A stretch of 64,000 nt of DNA from contig JBJENW010000035.1 of the NCBI GenBank assembly GCA_051880395.1, positions 28,588 to 92,587 of the forward strand, given 5' to 3'. The notes under the pieces were generated by a model. That model did no database searches and had not been told where the DNA came from. It worked only from the letters and a program-made list of their open reading frames with translations. Every line of letters begins with the position of its first letter. The first letter of the stretch is position 1. This document shows, piece by piece, positions 7,767 through 17,342 of this stretch. This DNA comes from JBJENW01 sp051880395. GTDB taxonomy: Bacteria > Bacillota > Clostridia > Lachnospirales > Lachnospiraceae. Made by a program: the position numbers and the translations under genes.

Positions 7767-10700
7767 AACATGCTTTGATTCGGTTCACGATCCCTACCAG
7801 ATTAAATCCATAATTCTGCTGGGATGCCCAACCATGTTTCGTCGGATTTTCTTGTATTCCAAGCCATTCTACGATCGGTGCTGTACCACGTGTCACATAT
7901 TTGAATCGGGCATCCACACAGGCGTTGTTCAAATTCTGTTCACACGCATATGCTTTCAAATGCTGTACCTGTGCACGAATACCGGTTCTGACATCTTTAA
8001 ACTTTTGTCCGGTGGCTCCTCCTCCGACTGCTCCAAGTCCACCGAAATTACACTGGCTTGCTTTTACATCTCCCGGGAATGACAGATATCCTGTTTCAAG
8101 ACAAATCTGCGCCCAAAGTACATCCGCACTAACTCCTTCTTGACTTGCTTCATCTTCTACGATCTCACAAAATTTCTGAAGAGTCGATGCACCTTTTGAT
8201 GCATACACACTTTTTGGGTACACTTTTCCGCTTTTCGTATAAAAAGCCATCATTTGTTTTACTGAAACAGTTGTTTTTCCCATGATCTGATAGCCTGTTT
8301 TTTGCGACTTTATCGCCGAATAGCTGCCATAATGTTTCACTCCGTCCGTCTTTCTGGTCCTTATTTTGTAATAATATGTTTTATTTAAATCCAGATTTTT
8401 ATCGGTAAAACTTGTACTTTTTGTCTCGGCCACTTTTTTAAAATCTTCTTTTGCTTTTGTGCTCCGATATACAAGATACGTGTCTGCTTCTTTCACTTCT
8501 TTCCAGTTCAATTCAACTGCTTTTGACTGAGGATTGGAAATTTTTGTAATGCTTGTTTTTTTCAATGGTGCTGCAGACATCGGACTGCAATATTTACTAT
8601 ATGTGTTCGTACCGGATTCCTCTTTCCGATATACTTTTATCTTATAATAATAAACTGTACCGGCTGTCAATCCGTCGTCCGTATAACTTGTCACTGTCGC
8701 ATCACTGATCGTCTTTACTTTTTTATACGTACCTGCTTTTTCTGTGCTTCGATACACACAATAGCCGTCCACGTCTGTCATTTTCTCCCATGTCAGTTTT
8801 ATTTTTGCGCTGGATGATGACTGAATCGTTTTGATCTGTGTCGCATTTACCTTACTGCTTGCGTGTCCACTATCCGGCTGTGCCGCTACTAATTCCTCTC
8901 TTTTTGCAGACAGGACATTACTGTATGGACCATACCCTTTTATTCCGGATACTTTGTGATAGGTACGCACCATATAATAATAAGTTTTTCCAATTTCTGC
9001 CTTTTCATCGACAAAGCTGGTTTTTGACTGTCCCAATGTCGCAATTCTTGTATAAGAACCGTTACTTGTATTCTTTCGATACAGATAATAGCCGGTCACA
9101 CCACTCATTTTTTTCCAAGTTACTTTCAGTCCATTCGTTGCCTGCGCCACTTTCTGTATTTTCGACGTAACATCATTTGTTGCAAAAGCACCCGTAAGCT
9201 TACTTGGTTCATCATTGATTCCCCAGCGATATGCGCGCATCTTATAATAATATGTTGTATTTGCTTTTACTGTTTTATCACGATATGAAGTTGCCTGTGA
9301 ATCATCGATCTGGGCAATCATTTTATACGTACCGTTTTTTGATGTACTGCGCATGATCACATAGCCATCCGGATCATCCGAATATTTCCATGAAATTTTC
9401 ACTTCTTTTTCCAGACGACTGGTTGTGATTCCGGTCGGTTTTTGCAAGAGATTTCCTTCTTTTGCTTTACTCCAGCTTGTTTTTCCTGTCACAGAGCCAC
9501 TTTTATAATTTGCGCGAACACGATAATAATATATTTTTCCTGCTACGCATTTTGTATCTGTATAAGTAACCGTCGTGCCGTTTGAGATTGTTGCGATCGT
9601 CGCGTATGTACCACCTTTTTCTTTCCTCTGCAGCTGGTACTTTGTCGCACCCGACACCTTTTTCCATGTTACCTTTATATTCGCTGAATTTTGTGAATAA
9701 ACCGAAGAAATAGTCGGTGCCGCTGCGAGTTTCACTGCCATGACATTCGAAAAATCAGCATACTTCCACTCACCGTTTATCTGCTCTCCAGCCCGCACTT
9801 TGAAATAATACGTTTTATTTGCAGTCAGTTTCTGAATCGTCGTATAACAAATGTTTGCCGCCATCTCGACTACTTTTTCATATTCCCCGTCTTTCGATGT
9901 ACTCTGATATACCTGATATACTTTTGCATTTGTCACACCTGTCCAGGAAAGTTTTACATCCGTAGAATTCACTGCACTCGCACTCTGTAAATTTGGTGCA
10001 TATAATGATGTTTCTTTTTTCTTCAATCCAAAATATTCTGCGATTCCTTTCGCGTCCGCAATTCCGAGTTTTTTCAACCCTTCCGGCGAACCAAGGAAAT
10101 TTTTCACATCTGAACTACTTGTCACAAATGCATGTTCTACAATAATTCCAGGGATTCCATACTCCTTTGTATGCTTGATCACACCATAATAATCCGCTAA
10201 ACTTCCATCCGGGTATTTGGAATTGTTTTCGCTGCTTCGAATCTGCAAGCCGCGATTCTGTAATCCTAGATCCACAAGGTTATTTAAAATATGTTCTGCC
10301 AGGTATTTTCCATTGTTTGAAACACTTGGCTTGTAACTTGCGTTCGGATAGAATACCATCGCGCCGCTTGCCCCTGATGATGCGGAATTATTATGAATGG
10401 ATACAAATACGCTGGCTCCGGCATTTTTCGCCACATCCGCACGTTGCTGCAAACTGAGATACACATCGGTTTCTCTGGTCATTTTTACTTTGATTCCGGC
10501 ATATGTCTGTAGTTCATCCCGACACGCCTGTGCGATCGCAAGGTTCATATCTTTTTCGTATTGCCCGTTTATGGCAATCGCTCCCGGATCACTCCCTCCG
10601 TGTCCCGGATCAAGTACGACCACTACATCGCCCGCTTTTGTTGCCGGCTGCTGCTGTGCATCCTCTTTTGCCTGTTCGATCGCATCGGCCAGCTGCTGCT

Positions 10701-11355
10701 GCCCGTCTGCATCATTCGCACTGCTTAATGTAACAACCGGAACACCTCCTGCCTGCTCTGATAATGCGCAGGCTTCTTCCTCCTGCACATCTGTTTCTTC
10801 CGCAACGTACCCGTCCGGTTGTACCATGACTGCAATGTCTACACCAAATCGAACCGCTCCACGATCCACTTCTTCTTCAAATTCCTGATGCATCTGCTGT
10901 CCATTCCATTCGAAATCTACCCCTGTTACCCGATAACTGCCCATCTGTGCATCTGTCTGAAACCCACAGGAAAATAGATATGCATCCTCTTTTTGCGTCT
11001 TTGCCTGCAATACCATTTCCTGCCCTGTCGTTTCATTCAACAAATGCAGTACCGGTGCCGTCACAGAACCGAATTCCTGATCAAATCCTACCACAAACCG
11101 TTGTGTACCCGGCAGCTCAATCTTGCTGCTATCCATATACACATATGTCACTTGTGGCTGCTCGCTTTGATCTTTTTCATACTCTGTTTCCTGATCCTGT
11201 GTCTGCACACTGTCTCTCTGTTCGTCTTTGATCTGTTGCTCTTCTGCCCTGTCTTGTGCCTGCGCAGCCCGTACACCAAGTAAGGAAATATCCTGCATGG
11301 TGAAAAACAGTACTGCACATAAAAAGACGGACAGAATTTTTTTCCATTTTTTCAT
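7765..11355 (-). CDS. Secreted N-acetylmuramoyl-L-alanine amidase with six FN3 domains and a glucosaminidase domain
   Basis: A 1196-residue exported wall hydrolase. A signal peptide (about 1-32) is followed by an acidic low-complexity stretch. An Amidase_3 domain comes next (about 245-445), opening VVVLDPGHGGSDPG and carrying the zinc-binding His and Glu pattern, with a later IIVEHAFV. Six fibronectin type III repeats of roughly 85-95 residues follow, each with a Trp-Lys-x-V/M and TYYYK pattern. The last 160 residues resemble a GH73-type glucosaminidase, with CLETGYLSFPGD containing a likely catalytic Glu. The two enzyme ends cut the stem-peptide linkage and the glycan strand. It sits between arcC and the protease and ends at a strong terminator. 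Confidence 0.9.
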   Translation of the reverse strand: MKKWKKILSVFLCAVLFFTMQDISLLGVRAAQAQDRAEEQQIKDEQRDSVQTQDQETEYEKDQSEQPQVTYVYMDSSKIELPGTQRFVVGFDQEFGSVTAPVLHLLNETTGQEMVLQAKTQKEDAYLFSCGFQTDAQMGSYRVTGVDFEWNGQQMHQEFEEEVDRGAVRFGVDIAVMVQPDGYVAEETDVQEEEACALSEQAGGVPVVTLSSANDADGQQQLADAIEQAKEDAQQQPATKAGDVVVVLDPGHGGSDPGAIAINGQYEKDMNLAIAQACRDELQTYAGIKVKMTRETDVYLSLQQRADVAKNAGASVFVSIHNNSASSGASGAMVFYPNASYKPSVSNNGKYLAEHILNNLVDLGLQNRGLQIRSSENNSKYPDGSLADYYGVIKHTKEYGIPGIIVEHAFVTSSSDVKNFLGSPEGLKKLGIADAKGIAEYFGLKKKETSLYAPNLQSASAVNSTDVKLSWTGVTNAKVYQVYQSTSKDGEYEKVVEMAANICYTTIQKLTANKTYYFKVRAGEQINGEWKYADFSNVMAVKLAAAPTISSVYSQNSANIKVTWKKVSGATKYQLQRKEKGGTYATIATISNGTTVTYTDTKCVAGKIYYYRVRANYKSGSVTGKTSWSKAKEGNLLQKPTGITTSRLEKEVKISWKYSDDPDGYVIMRSTSKNGTYKMIAQIDDSQATSYRDKTVKANTTYYYKMRAYRWGINDEPSKLTGAFATNDVTSKIQKVAQATNGLKVTWKKMSGVTGYYLYRKNTSNGSYTRIATLGQSKTSFVDEKAEIGKTYYYMVRTYHKVSGIKGYGPYSNVLSAKREELVAAQPDSGHASSKVNATQIKTIQSSSSAKIKLTWEKMTDVDGYCVYRSTEKAGTYKKVKTISDATVTSYTDDGLTAGTVYYYKIKVYRKEESGTNTYSKYCSPMSAAPLKKTSITKISNPQSKAVELNWKEVKEADTYLVYRSTKAKEDFKKVAETKSTSFTDKNLDLNKTYYYKIRTRKTDGVKHYGSYSAIKSQKTGYQIMGKTTVSVKQMMAFYTKSGKVYPKSVYASKGASTLQKFCEIVEDEASQEGVSADVLWAQICLETGYLSFPGDVKASQCNFGGLGAVGGGATGQKFKDVRTGIRAQVQHLKAYACEQNLNNACVDARFKYVTRGTAPIVEWLGIQENPTKHGWASQQNYGFNLVGIVNRIKAC

Positions 11356-11478
11356 GTCTTTTTCCCCTCTTTTTCTGTCCTTTCTTCCTTTAAATTACCA
11401 TATGCAGATTAAATCTAAATGAAACAAGATTTTTCTGCATATTGGGTCAACCTATCATGCTTGTCCCGTCTATATAAT

Positions 11479-11535
11479 AAAAAGAGCTCCACCCGCCGGA
11501 TTCTCTCCCTCACTCCAGCAGATTTCACTCTTTTT
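11479..11535 (-). terminator. Probable terminator after arcC
   Basis: AAAAAGAG and CTCTTTTT form an outer stem, and CTGCTGG and CCGGCGG form an inner stem with G-U pairs, followed on the minus strand by a U-run. It begins five bases past the arcC stop. The rest of 11356-11478 leads to the amidase gene; an isolated TTGACC (11445-11450) has no matching -10, so no promoter is called there. Confidence 0.55.
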
Positions 11536-11539
11536 TTCT

Positions 11540-12472
11540 CTACTTGCGAATAATGGTTCCGGTTTGACCATCTAGACTTTCTTTTGTTTTTTCAAGTTTC
11601 GTAATCAAAACGGAGCGTACCGCTGAATCCCCGATAAAGTCCAGCGCTGCTTCAATTTTCGGTAAAATCGTTCCCGCCTCAAATTGTCCTTCTTCTATAT
11701 ATTTTCTCGCCTCTTTTGTCGTCATGGTATCCAGTGGTTTCGCGTGATCTGTCCCGTAATCAAGATACACTTTTTCCACTCCGGTTAAAATAACCAAACG
11801 ATCTGCGTCCACAAGCTCTGCCAGTTTTCCTGCTGCCGAATCTTTCTCTATAACTGCACTGGCCCCCTGCAGTTTGTTCTGTTGTTCCAAAACCGGAATT
11901 CCACCGCCGCCACAGGCGATCACCACCTGATCTGCCTCCACCAGCGCCTTGATCGCATCAATTTCTACGATATCAATCGGTTTTGGTGCCGCAACGATTC
12001 GTCGGTAACCATCTGCCTGTTTTACTACGTGATTTCCTTTTTTCTCTTCAACTTCAGCCTCTTCTTCTGTCATTACACGACCGATCACCTTTGTCGGATG
12101 ATAAAATGCCTCATCATACGGGTCCACACAAACCTGTGTCAAAATGGTCGACACCGTTTTGTAAATTCCTCTATTTAACAATTCTGTTCGAATCGCATTT
12201 TGAAGATCATACCCGATATATCCCTGACTCATGGCAGAACATACCGCCGTCGGCGTTGCCGTATACTCCGGATACAGCTTGCAGAATTCCGCCATGGCTG
12301 TATGGATCATTCCGACCTGTGGTCCATTACTATGTGTCACGATCACTTGATAATCGTCCTGTATAAAGTCCACGATTGCTTTTGCTGTTTTCGCCGCTGC
12401 AACCTTCTGCTCCGGAAGTGTTGTTCCCAGCGCTTCATGCCCCAATGCAATGACCAGTCTTTTTTTCTTCAT
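11540..12472 (-). CDS. arcC: Carbamate kinase
   Basis: A 310-residue amino-acid-kinase-fold protein. KRLVIALGHEALGTT, THSNGPQVG, VIACGGGGIPV and the sequence around KDSAAGKLAELVDAD match carbamate kinase, which makes ATP and carbamate from carbamoyl phosphate. A GTG at 12478 is in frame, but AGGAGG is only one base from it and seven bases from the ATG at 12472, which is therefore preferred. No arginine deiminase, ornithine carbamoyltransferase or purine-degradation gene is nearby. It lies 31 bases downstream of an LCP gene and ends at a probable terminator, so it may be expressed with the polysaccharide genes. Confidence 0.92.
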   Translation of the reverse strand: MKKKRLVIALGHEALGTTLPEQKVAAAKTAKAIVDFIQDDYQVIVTHSNGPQVGMIHTAMAEFCKLYPEYTATPTAVCSAMSQGYIGYDLQNAIRTELLNRGIYKTVSTILTQVCVDPYDEAFYHPTKVIGRVMTEEEAEVEEKKGNHVVKQADGYRRIVAAPKPIDIVEIDAIKALVEADQVVIACGGGGIPVLEQQNKLQGASAVIEKDSAAGKLAELVDADRLVILTGVEKVYLDYGTDHAKPLDTMTTKEARKYIEEGQFEAGTILPKIEAALDFIGDSAVRSVLITKLEKTKESLDGQTGTIIRK

Positions 12473-12503
12473 ATTCACTCCTCCTATTCCGTTTCTTTTT
12501 TAT

Positions 12504-13709
12504 TTATTGATTATTTTCCACCGTTCCTGCAGCTTCGCTGTCCGTAGGCTGATTGGAACCTGTTGTGCCACTTCCCGCGCTATGGTGTAAGGAACCCTGT
12601 GGAGTATTTTCCTGCTGCTTGATTCCATCCTCTACAGTCATACCCGTCTGGTTTACGATATGATCACTGATTTCTTTTACTGTATCTGACGGCGTATATG
12701 TCTGATTTTCAAACATATAGCTATGTAATTGCTGCACATTGCTGATAAGATCGCACGGAACAACCACACTTGCGGAATTGGATAATGTCGTTGTATTCTT
12801 GTCAAACGGGAATCCGGTCGTATCTTTTAAATTGTAAGAAGCAATGTCTTTCAACAGATCCAGTATATCTGTTTTTGATAAGTTTGTTTCCACATAAGAA
12901 CTCAGAATCTTATCCGCGATCTCATTTAGTTTCGTCACTTCCATTGTCTTTGCTTTTTCGAACAATTTTTCGATGATCAGACGCTGACGCTGGGTACGGC
13001 GATAATCATCTTCATTTTTTCTAAGTCTTGCATATGCGGTTGCCTGTACACCATCTAACGTGTATGTACCGCCTGAGGACAGCTGATTTGCCGATTTTCC
13101 AGACATTTCTGCGATTTCTGTGATATATCCAGTCATATATAAGGCTTCATCATCTGTCAACTCAACTTCTACACCGCCCATCAGATCAACTACTTCCGCA
13201 ACGGCATTAAAGTCAAAGCTTACATATTGCGTAATATCCAAATCCAGATTTCGGTCGATCATACGCAATGCCTGCACCGGACCGCCAATCTGATATGCTT
13301 CATTTGCCTTAAAATACCGTTCTTTTTCTTCGCTCTCCAAATTCAGATAGGTATCACGGTAAACAGACACGATTTTTACATCATGCGTATCTTCATTGAT
13401 GCTTGCGATCATGATCACATCACTGTTACCGGATGCAAAATTTCCGTTCGTACGGTTGTCCAGACCAAACAGGGCGATATTTTTATAACCTTTTGATACC
13501 ACTTCTTTTTCTACTTTTTTGTCAATTTTCAATTCTTTTTTATCAATCTGCTGACCTTCCTGTACCTGATCCATCTTACTATAGATAAAATAAAATACGA
13601 TCAGACCAACAATGACTAGTACCTCTACCACCAAAAGCAGGATCTTCCAAACTTTCTTTCCCTTTTTCTTATCGGTTACTTCTTCCTCATTTTTTAGTTC
13701 TTTGCTCAT
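12504..13709 (-). CDS. LytR-CpsA-Psr (LCP) family glycopolymer transferase
   Basis: A 401-residue protein with a short charged cytoplasmic start, one membrane span (about 20-43) and an extracellular LCP domain. FGLDNRTNGNFASGNSDVI, IVSVYRDTYLNL and TAYARLRKNEDDYRRTQRQR carry the conserved Asp and Arg residues that bind the pyrophosphate of lipid-linked glycans. The C terminus is Ser/Gly/Thr/Asn-rich. LCP proteins attach wall polymers to peptidoglycan. It follows a sugar-1-phosphate transferase by 12 bases, so initiation and attachment genes are coupled. A second LCP gene (34820) next to another initiating transferase mirrors this pairing. Confidence 0.92.
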   Translation of the reverse strand: MSKELKNEEEVTDKKKGKKVWKILLLVVEVLVIVGLIVFYFIYSKMDQVQEGQQIDKKELKIDKKVEKEVVSKGYKNIALFGLDNRTNGNFASGNSDVIMIASINEDTHDVKIVSVYRDTYLNLESEEKERYFKANEAYQIGGPVQALRMIDRNLDLDITQYVSFDFNAVAEVVDLMGGVEVELTDDEALYMTGYITEIAEMSGKSANQLSSGGTYTLDGVQATAYARLRKNEDDYRRTQRQRLIIEKLFEKAKTMEVTKLNEIADKILSSYVETNLSKTDILDLLKDIASYNLKDTTGFPFDKNTTTLSNSASVVVPCDLISNVQQLHSYMFENQTYTPSDTVKEISDHIVNQTGMTVEDGIKQQENTPQGSLHHSAGSGTTGSNQPTDSEAAGTVENNQ

Positions 13710-13721
13710 TTTCCTCTTCTC

Positions 13722-15125
13722 CTAATATGCATTTTTATTGATAAAGCCCTTAAATATCGTTAAAAACAAGATTTTAAAATCAAACCCCAATGTCCAGTTT
13801 TCGATATAATACAGATCGTGCTCAATCCGCTTTCGTATCGATGTATCTCCTCGATATCCGTTTACCTGCGCCCAGCCGGTAATTCCGGGACGCACCTGAT
13901 GTTTTACCATATATCGCGGAATCTCTTCTCTGAATTTTTCCACATACTGAGGTCGTTCCGGACGCGGTCCTACCAGGCTCATGTCCCCTTTGAGCACATT
14001 AAAAAACTGTGGTAGTTCGTCAATACTTGTTTTTCGTATAAATTTTCCAACCGGCGTTACACGTGGATCATCTCGAACGGTCCAGCCTTTTTTCTCTTCT
14101 TTTTCATCCTGCACACGCATGGAACGGAACTTGTACATCTTAAACGGGCGATTATGCAACCCTACACGTTCCTGACAGAAAATCAATGGTCCCGGTGAGG
14201 TCAGTTTTATGATGATCGCTGTCACAAGCATCACTGGTGAAAACAAAATAATACAAAAAATCGAACCTATAACATCCACGATTCGTTTGACCAGCATATT
14301 TGATGTGTCCGATAACGGCACATACCGAATATTGACGACCGGCAATCCCTGCAGATCTTCCGTATACGGACGCGTCGGAATAATATTGTTATAATCCGGT
14401 ATAAACTTGGTATGCACACCGGATTTTTCACAAAGTGCCACGATATGCTCTAATTTATGGTATTCAGATAATCCAAGCGTAATCGCAATCTCATCGAGCT
14501 GGTTTTTCGACAACCGTTCCAAAAGATTTTCGATTTTTCCCAAAACCTTGATTCCTTTATACGCCGTACCGATTTCCACATTGTCATCTAACACTCCCTG
14601 AACGGTATATCCCCACTGCGGATTTCCTAAAATCCGATCAATATACTGTTCCGCGGCACGCGAATATCCGACCAGCAGCACATGTTTCTGATTATATCCT
14701 TTTTTGCGCATATCGCGAAGGACATACCGAATCACATTCCGCGCCAAAAGATCCAACGCCATATTAATGAAGTAAAAATAGACGATCATCTCACGCGAGA
14801 AATCCGGCTGATTCACCATGAATAAAATAGACAACCATGCGACCAGACCAATCGTATTTGCCTTTAAGATATTCGATCCTTCCTGCCTTCTGCCCTGTAC
14901 CCGTTTCGGCGTATACATATGGCATACATAGTACAGGATCATATACATCGGTACGATCAAAAGCAGCGCGCTCATATAATATTCAAGTGACAAAACGCCC
15001 TCTGCCTTATCACGAAATCCACTTTGGAATTTCACCCACCATGCAAGTATATAAGACAGGATCACTACACATACATCAAGCAGCACATGCAGCCTGTTAA
15101 AATGTTTTTGGTTCTCTTTGATCAA
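13722..15125 (-). CDS. Polyisoprenyl-phosphate sugar-1-phosphate transferase (initiating enzyme)
   Basis: A 467-residue protein with four N-terminal membrane segments, a nucleotide-binding-like middle domain, a further hydrophobic segment (about 260-290) and the catalytic PGT domain. FKMYKFRSM, the catalytic Asp-Glu in SIDELPQFFNVLKGDMSLVG and PRPERPQYV are diagnostic of the WbaP/WcaJ type. It transfers a sugar phosphate to undecaprenyl phosphate. The start is TTG with GGTGAG five bases upstream; no ATG lies nearby. A promoter precedes it, and it leads an LCP and arcC transcript. The sugar (glucose, galactose or other) cannot be read from sequence. Confidence 0.9.
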   Translation of the reverse strand: MIKENQKHFNRLHVLLDVCVVILSYILAWWVKFQSGFRDKAEGVLSLEYYMSALLLIVPMYMILYYVCHMYTPKRVQGRRQEGSNILKANTIGLVAWLSILFMVNQPDFSREMIVYFYFINMALDLLARNVIRYVLRDMRKKGYNQKHVLLVGYSRAAEQYIDRILGNPQWGYTVQGVLDDNVEIGTAYKGIKVLGKIENLLERLSKNQLDEIAITLGLSEYHKLEHIVALCEKSGVHTKFIPDYNNIIPTRPYTEDLQGLPVVNIRYVPLSDTSNMLVKRIVDVIGSIFCIILFSPVMLVTAIIIKLTSPGPLIFCQERVGLHNRPFKMYKFRSMRVQDEKEEKKGWTVRDDPRVTPVGKFIRKTSIDELPQFFNVLKGDMSLVGPRPERPQYVEKFREEIPRYMVKHQVRPGITGWAQVNGYRGDTSIRKRIEHDLYYIENWTLGFDFKILFLTIFKGFINKNAY

Positions 15126-15184
15126 TTCTTCTCACCTATTACCTGTTTCTAGTAAATCATCCCCTGTTTTTCCCATCTTTCTTT

Positions 15185-15213
15185 ATGATACAATACAACA
15201 GGAAAAAGGACAA
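15185..15213 (-). promoter_or_regulatory. Promoter of the initiating transferase-LCP unit
   Basis: TTGTCC (15208-15213) and TATCAT (15185-15190) are separated by 17 bases and lie about 60 bases upstream of the TTG start. It would drive the transferase, LCP and carbamate kinase genes. Confidence 0.55.
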
Positions 15214-15224
15214 CAGGGAATTTA

Positions 15225-16184
15225 TCAAATTTCACGAAATCTTAGAAAAATATTCTTCCACAACTCCAGCTGAATCCGAATATACTGTGGCAGATTCCGT
15301 CTGCGAAACGGCACCTTTCTGTCTTTTTTACACAACCGAACCCCTTGTACAAGTCCTTTTGCATAAGCACTTCCCAATCGTTTTCGAATAAAAAATAACT
15401 CTTTGATTCCGAATCCCAAAAGAAGAAACGGCATGTTTAGAAGTAATTGGAAAAACGGCATATTTTTATACGCTACATACACACTGTTGCGCGCCGATAA
15501 TGTAGATTTCCACACATTATAGCGCGATCCTGTCGTTGCACTTCCAACGTGATAGACGCGTGCATTCGGAAAAAAATAATTGGAATATCCATTGATTTTT
15601 GCACGATATCCAACATCAATATCCTCTAAATAAGCAAAATGTGTTTCATCAAAATACCCGATTTTTTTAAACAGTTTTCGGCGGTAGATCGCTGCACCCG
15701 CACAGGCAGAAAACACTTTTTTTTCTTCGATGTATTTTTCCTGTGATTTTCCTTTCCCGATCGCAAATGCCCAACCAAGTGCACTATACAGATTTCCGGC
15801 ATCATCCAGCACTTGATGGTCATCGTAACAAAGCATCTTCGCTGACCCGGAAAACGCATCCGGATGTCGTTCCATTCCGGCGATCAACTCTCGCACAAAG
15901 GAAGGTTCCGCTTCCGTATCATTGTTGAGTAAAATCACATAATGTGTGACAGCTGCCTGAATTCCAATATTCACCGCCGCAGGAAATCCTTTGTTTTGTT
16001 TCAGTGCAATGACCTGCACCCATTCAAATTCTTTTTTCAAGAATTCCACACTTCCATCCGTCGAGCCGTTGTCCACCACGATCACGAAAAAATCGGATAT
16101 ATCCTGCCTCTTTAGGGAATTCAGACAAGGTGCTAGGTATTTTTTCCCATTATAGTTGGGTATGATCACTGTCGCTTTGTGCAT
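15225..16184 (-). CDS. GT2 glycosyltransferase (rhamnosyltransferase-like)
   Basis: A 319-residue GT-A enzyme. ATVIIPNYNGKKYL opens it, VVDNGSTDGS and LLNNDTEAEPSF (the metal-binding acidic site) follow, and FAYLEDIDVGYR is the likely catalytic-base region; a hydrophobic stretch near residue 250 suggests membrane association. An earlier start at 16220 is in frame, but AAGGAG is well placed only for the ATG at 16184. That start overlaps the end of the GtrB-like gene by 35 bases, implying translational coupling. Acceptor and donor are unknown. Confidence 0.85.
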   Translation of the reverse strand: MHKATVIIPNYNGKKYLAPCLNSLKRQDISDFFVIVVDNGSTDGSVEFLKKEFEWVQVIALKQNKGFPAAVNIGIQAAVTHYVILLNNDTEAEPSFVRELIAGMERHPDAFSGSAKMLCYDDHQVLDDAGNLYSALGWAFAIGKGKSQEKYIEEKKVFSACAGAAIYRRKLFKKIGYFDETHFAYLEDIDVGYRAKINGYSNYFFPNARVYHVGSATTGSRYNVWKSTLSARNSVYVAYKNMPFFQLLLNMPFLLLGFGIKELFFIRKRLGSAYAKGLVQGVRLCKKDRKVPFRRRNLPQYIRIQLELWKNIFLRFREI

Positions 16185-17130
16185 CTTTTTCTCCTTCTTT
16201 CGTTCTTCCTCGAATTTCACGGATCACATACTGCGGTGTATTGTTGACGCTGATATTCATACGACCGATGTACTCTCCCATCAGTCCGAGCATCATGAGG
16301 ATCACACCGCCGATCACCAGCTGCACCACGATCAACGAAGTCCATCCTGTCACCGGTTCCCCGATGATCAGACGTTTCAGTACGACGATAATGCCGACAA
16401 GAAATCCGATACAGGCTGTGAGAGTTCCCACAATGGTCGAAATCCGAAGCGGTTTTACGGAAAACGAGATAAATCCGTTCATCCAGAGATTCAGACATTT
16501 CGCCAGCGTGAAGTTCGAAACTCCCTCCTCCCGTTCTCTGTGTTCAATGTAGACATTTGTCATTCGGTTTGTTGTTCGAAGCATCAGCCCCCAGATATAC
16601 GGATTGGAATTTTTATCCGTCAACATCTGCTCGACAACAAAACGGTCCATAACAAAGTAGCTACACAGTCTTAGGTCTTTTGGTTTTCCAAGCAGTGCAT
16701 CCGCCATAAGATCATTCAGGCGGCTGCCGAAATTTTTAAACCAGCTGTGTTTTTTCACATGATATTTTCCAAATACCACATCCCAGCCTTCTTCGATCTT
16801 ATCCAGTAACTTCCATGCCTCCGACGCCGGATTTTGTCCGTCGTCGTCCAACGATACGATATATTCTCCTTTTGCGATGGAATATCCCGCCATCAAAGCA
16901 CTGTCCTGTCCGAAATTTTTCGCCAGATCCACTGCGACCACATGCGGATTTTCTTTCTCCAGTGCAAAAATTGTTTCCTTTGTATGATCTTTCGGCGATG
17001 CATCATTTACCAAAATGATTTCATAGGCATATCGATCATTTCCCTGAAATTCCTTTTCAATCTCTGCCACTACATGACCGATCGTGTGTTCTGAATTATA
17101 ACAGGGAATCACAAATGAAATCTGTTTCAT
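16150..17130 (-). CDS. GtrB/dolichol-phosphate-mannose-synthase-like GT2 with two C-terminal spans
   Basis: A 326-residue protein with a GT2 domain (ISFVIPCYNSEHTIGHV, SLDDDGQNP) and two C-terminal transmembrane segments (about 230-290), then a charged tail. This layout is that of GtrB/ArnC/YkcC enzymes, which load a sugar onto undecaprenyl phosphate for use on the outer face. GtrA at 1860 could flip its product. RNP-type motifs such as KFGNFG are absent, and the donor is unknown. It overlaps the next GT gene, and 14 bases separate it from the zinc-ribbon gene upstream. Confidence 0.85.
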   Translation of the reverse strand: MKQISFVIPCYNSEHTIGHVVAEIEKEFQGNDRYAYEIILVNDASPKDHTKETIFALEKENPHVVAVDLAKNFGQDSALMAGYSIAKGEYIVSLDDDGQNPASEAWKLLDKIEEGWDVVFGKYHVKKHSWFKNFGSRLNDLMADALLGKPKDLRLCSYFVMDRFVVEQMLTDKNSNPYIWGLMLRTTNRMTNVYIEHREREEGVSNFTLAKCLNLWMNGFISFSVKPLRISTIVGTLTACIGFLVGIIVVLKRLIIGEPVTGWTSLIVVQLVIGGVILMMLGLMGEYIGRMNISVNNTPQYVIREIRGRTKEGEKDAQSDSDHTQL

Positions 17131-17144
17131 CCTGCTTGTCCTTT

Positions 17145-17342
17145 CTACTTTTCATGTTTATGAATGTACAGCCAGCTATCCCTGTAATCTTCCCGCTGTT
17201 TTTCATCCATATCACAAAATTTTTCATAACTGATCTTTGCTGGTGTCATCTGTGAATTGCCACATTTAAAACACTCCACTTCTTTTCTTCTTGAAACTGC
17301 CCGCATCCAGCCGCACTCCGGGCAAATATATACTTTCATCAT
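17145..17342 (-). CDS. Small zinc-ribbon protein of unknown function
   Basis: A 65-residue protein with two Cys-x-x-Cys pairs, CPECG and CFKCG, about 15 residues apart, the spacing of a single zinc ribbon. A charged helical tail follows (YEKFCDMDEKQREDYRDSW). I recognise no functional family. It overlaps the stop of the giant kinase-like/GT2 gene by four bases (ATGA), so its translation is probably coupled to that gene. Position suggests a role in the glycan system, such as a metal-stabilised accessory subunit, but this is inference. It lacks obvious DNA-binding features beyond the ribbon. Confidence 0.75.
   Translation of the reverse strand: MMKVYICPECGWMRAVSRRKEVECFKCGNSQMTPAKISYEKFCDMDEKQREDYRDSWLYIHKHEK

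Noticed and set aside
8300..10000. Repeated DNA within the amidase gene as a repeat array or CRISPR
   Set aside because: It is a diverged protein-level FN3 repeat; there are no conserved DNA repeats and spacers.
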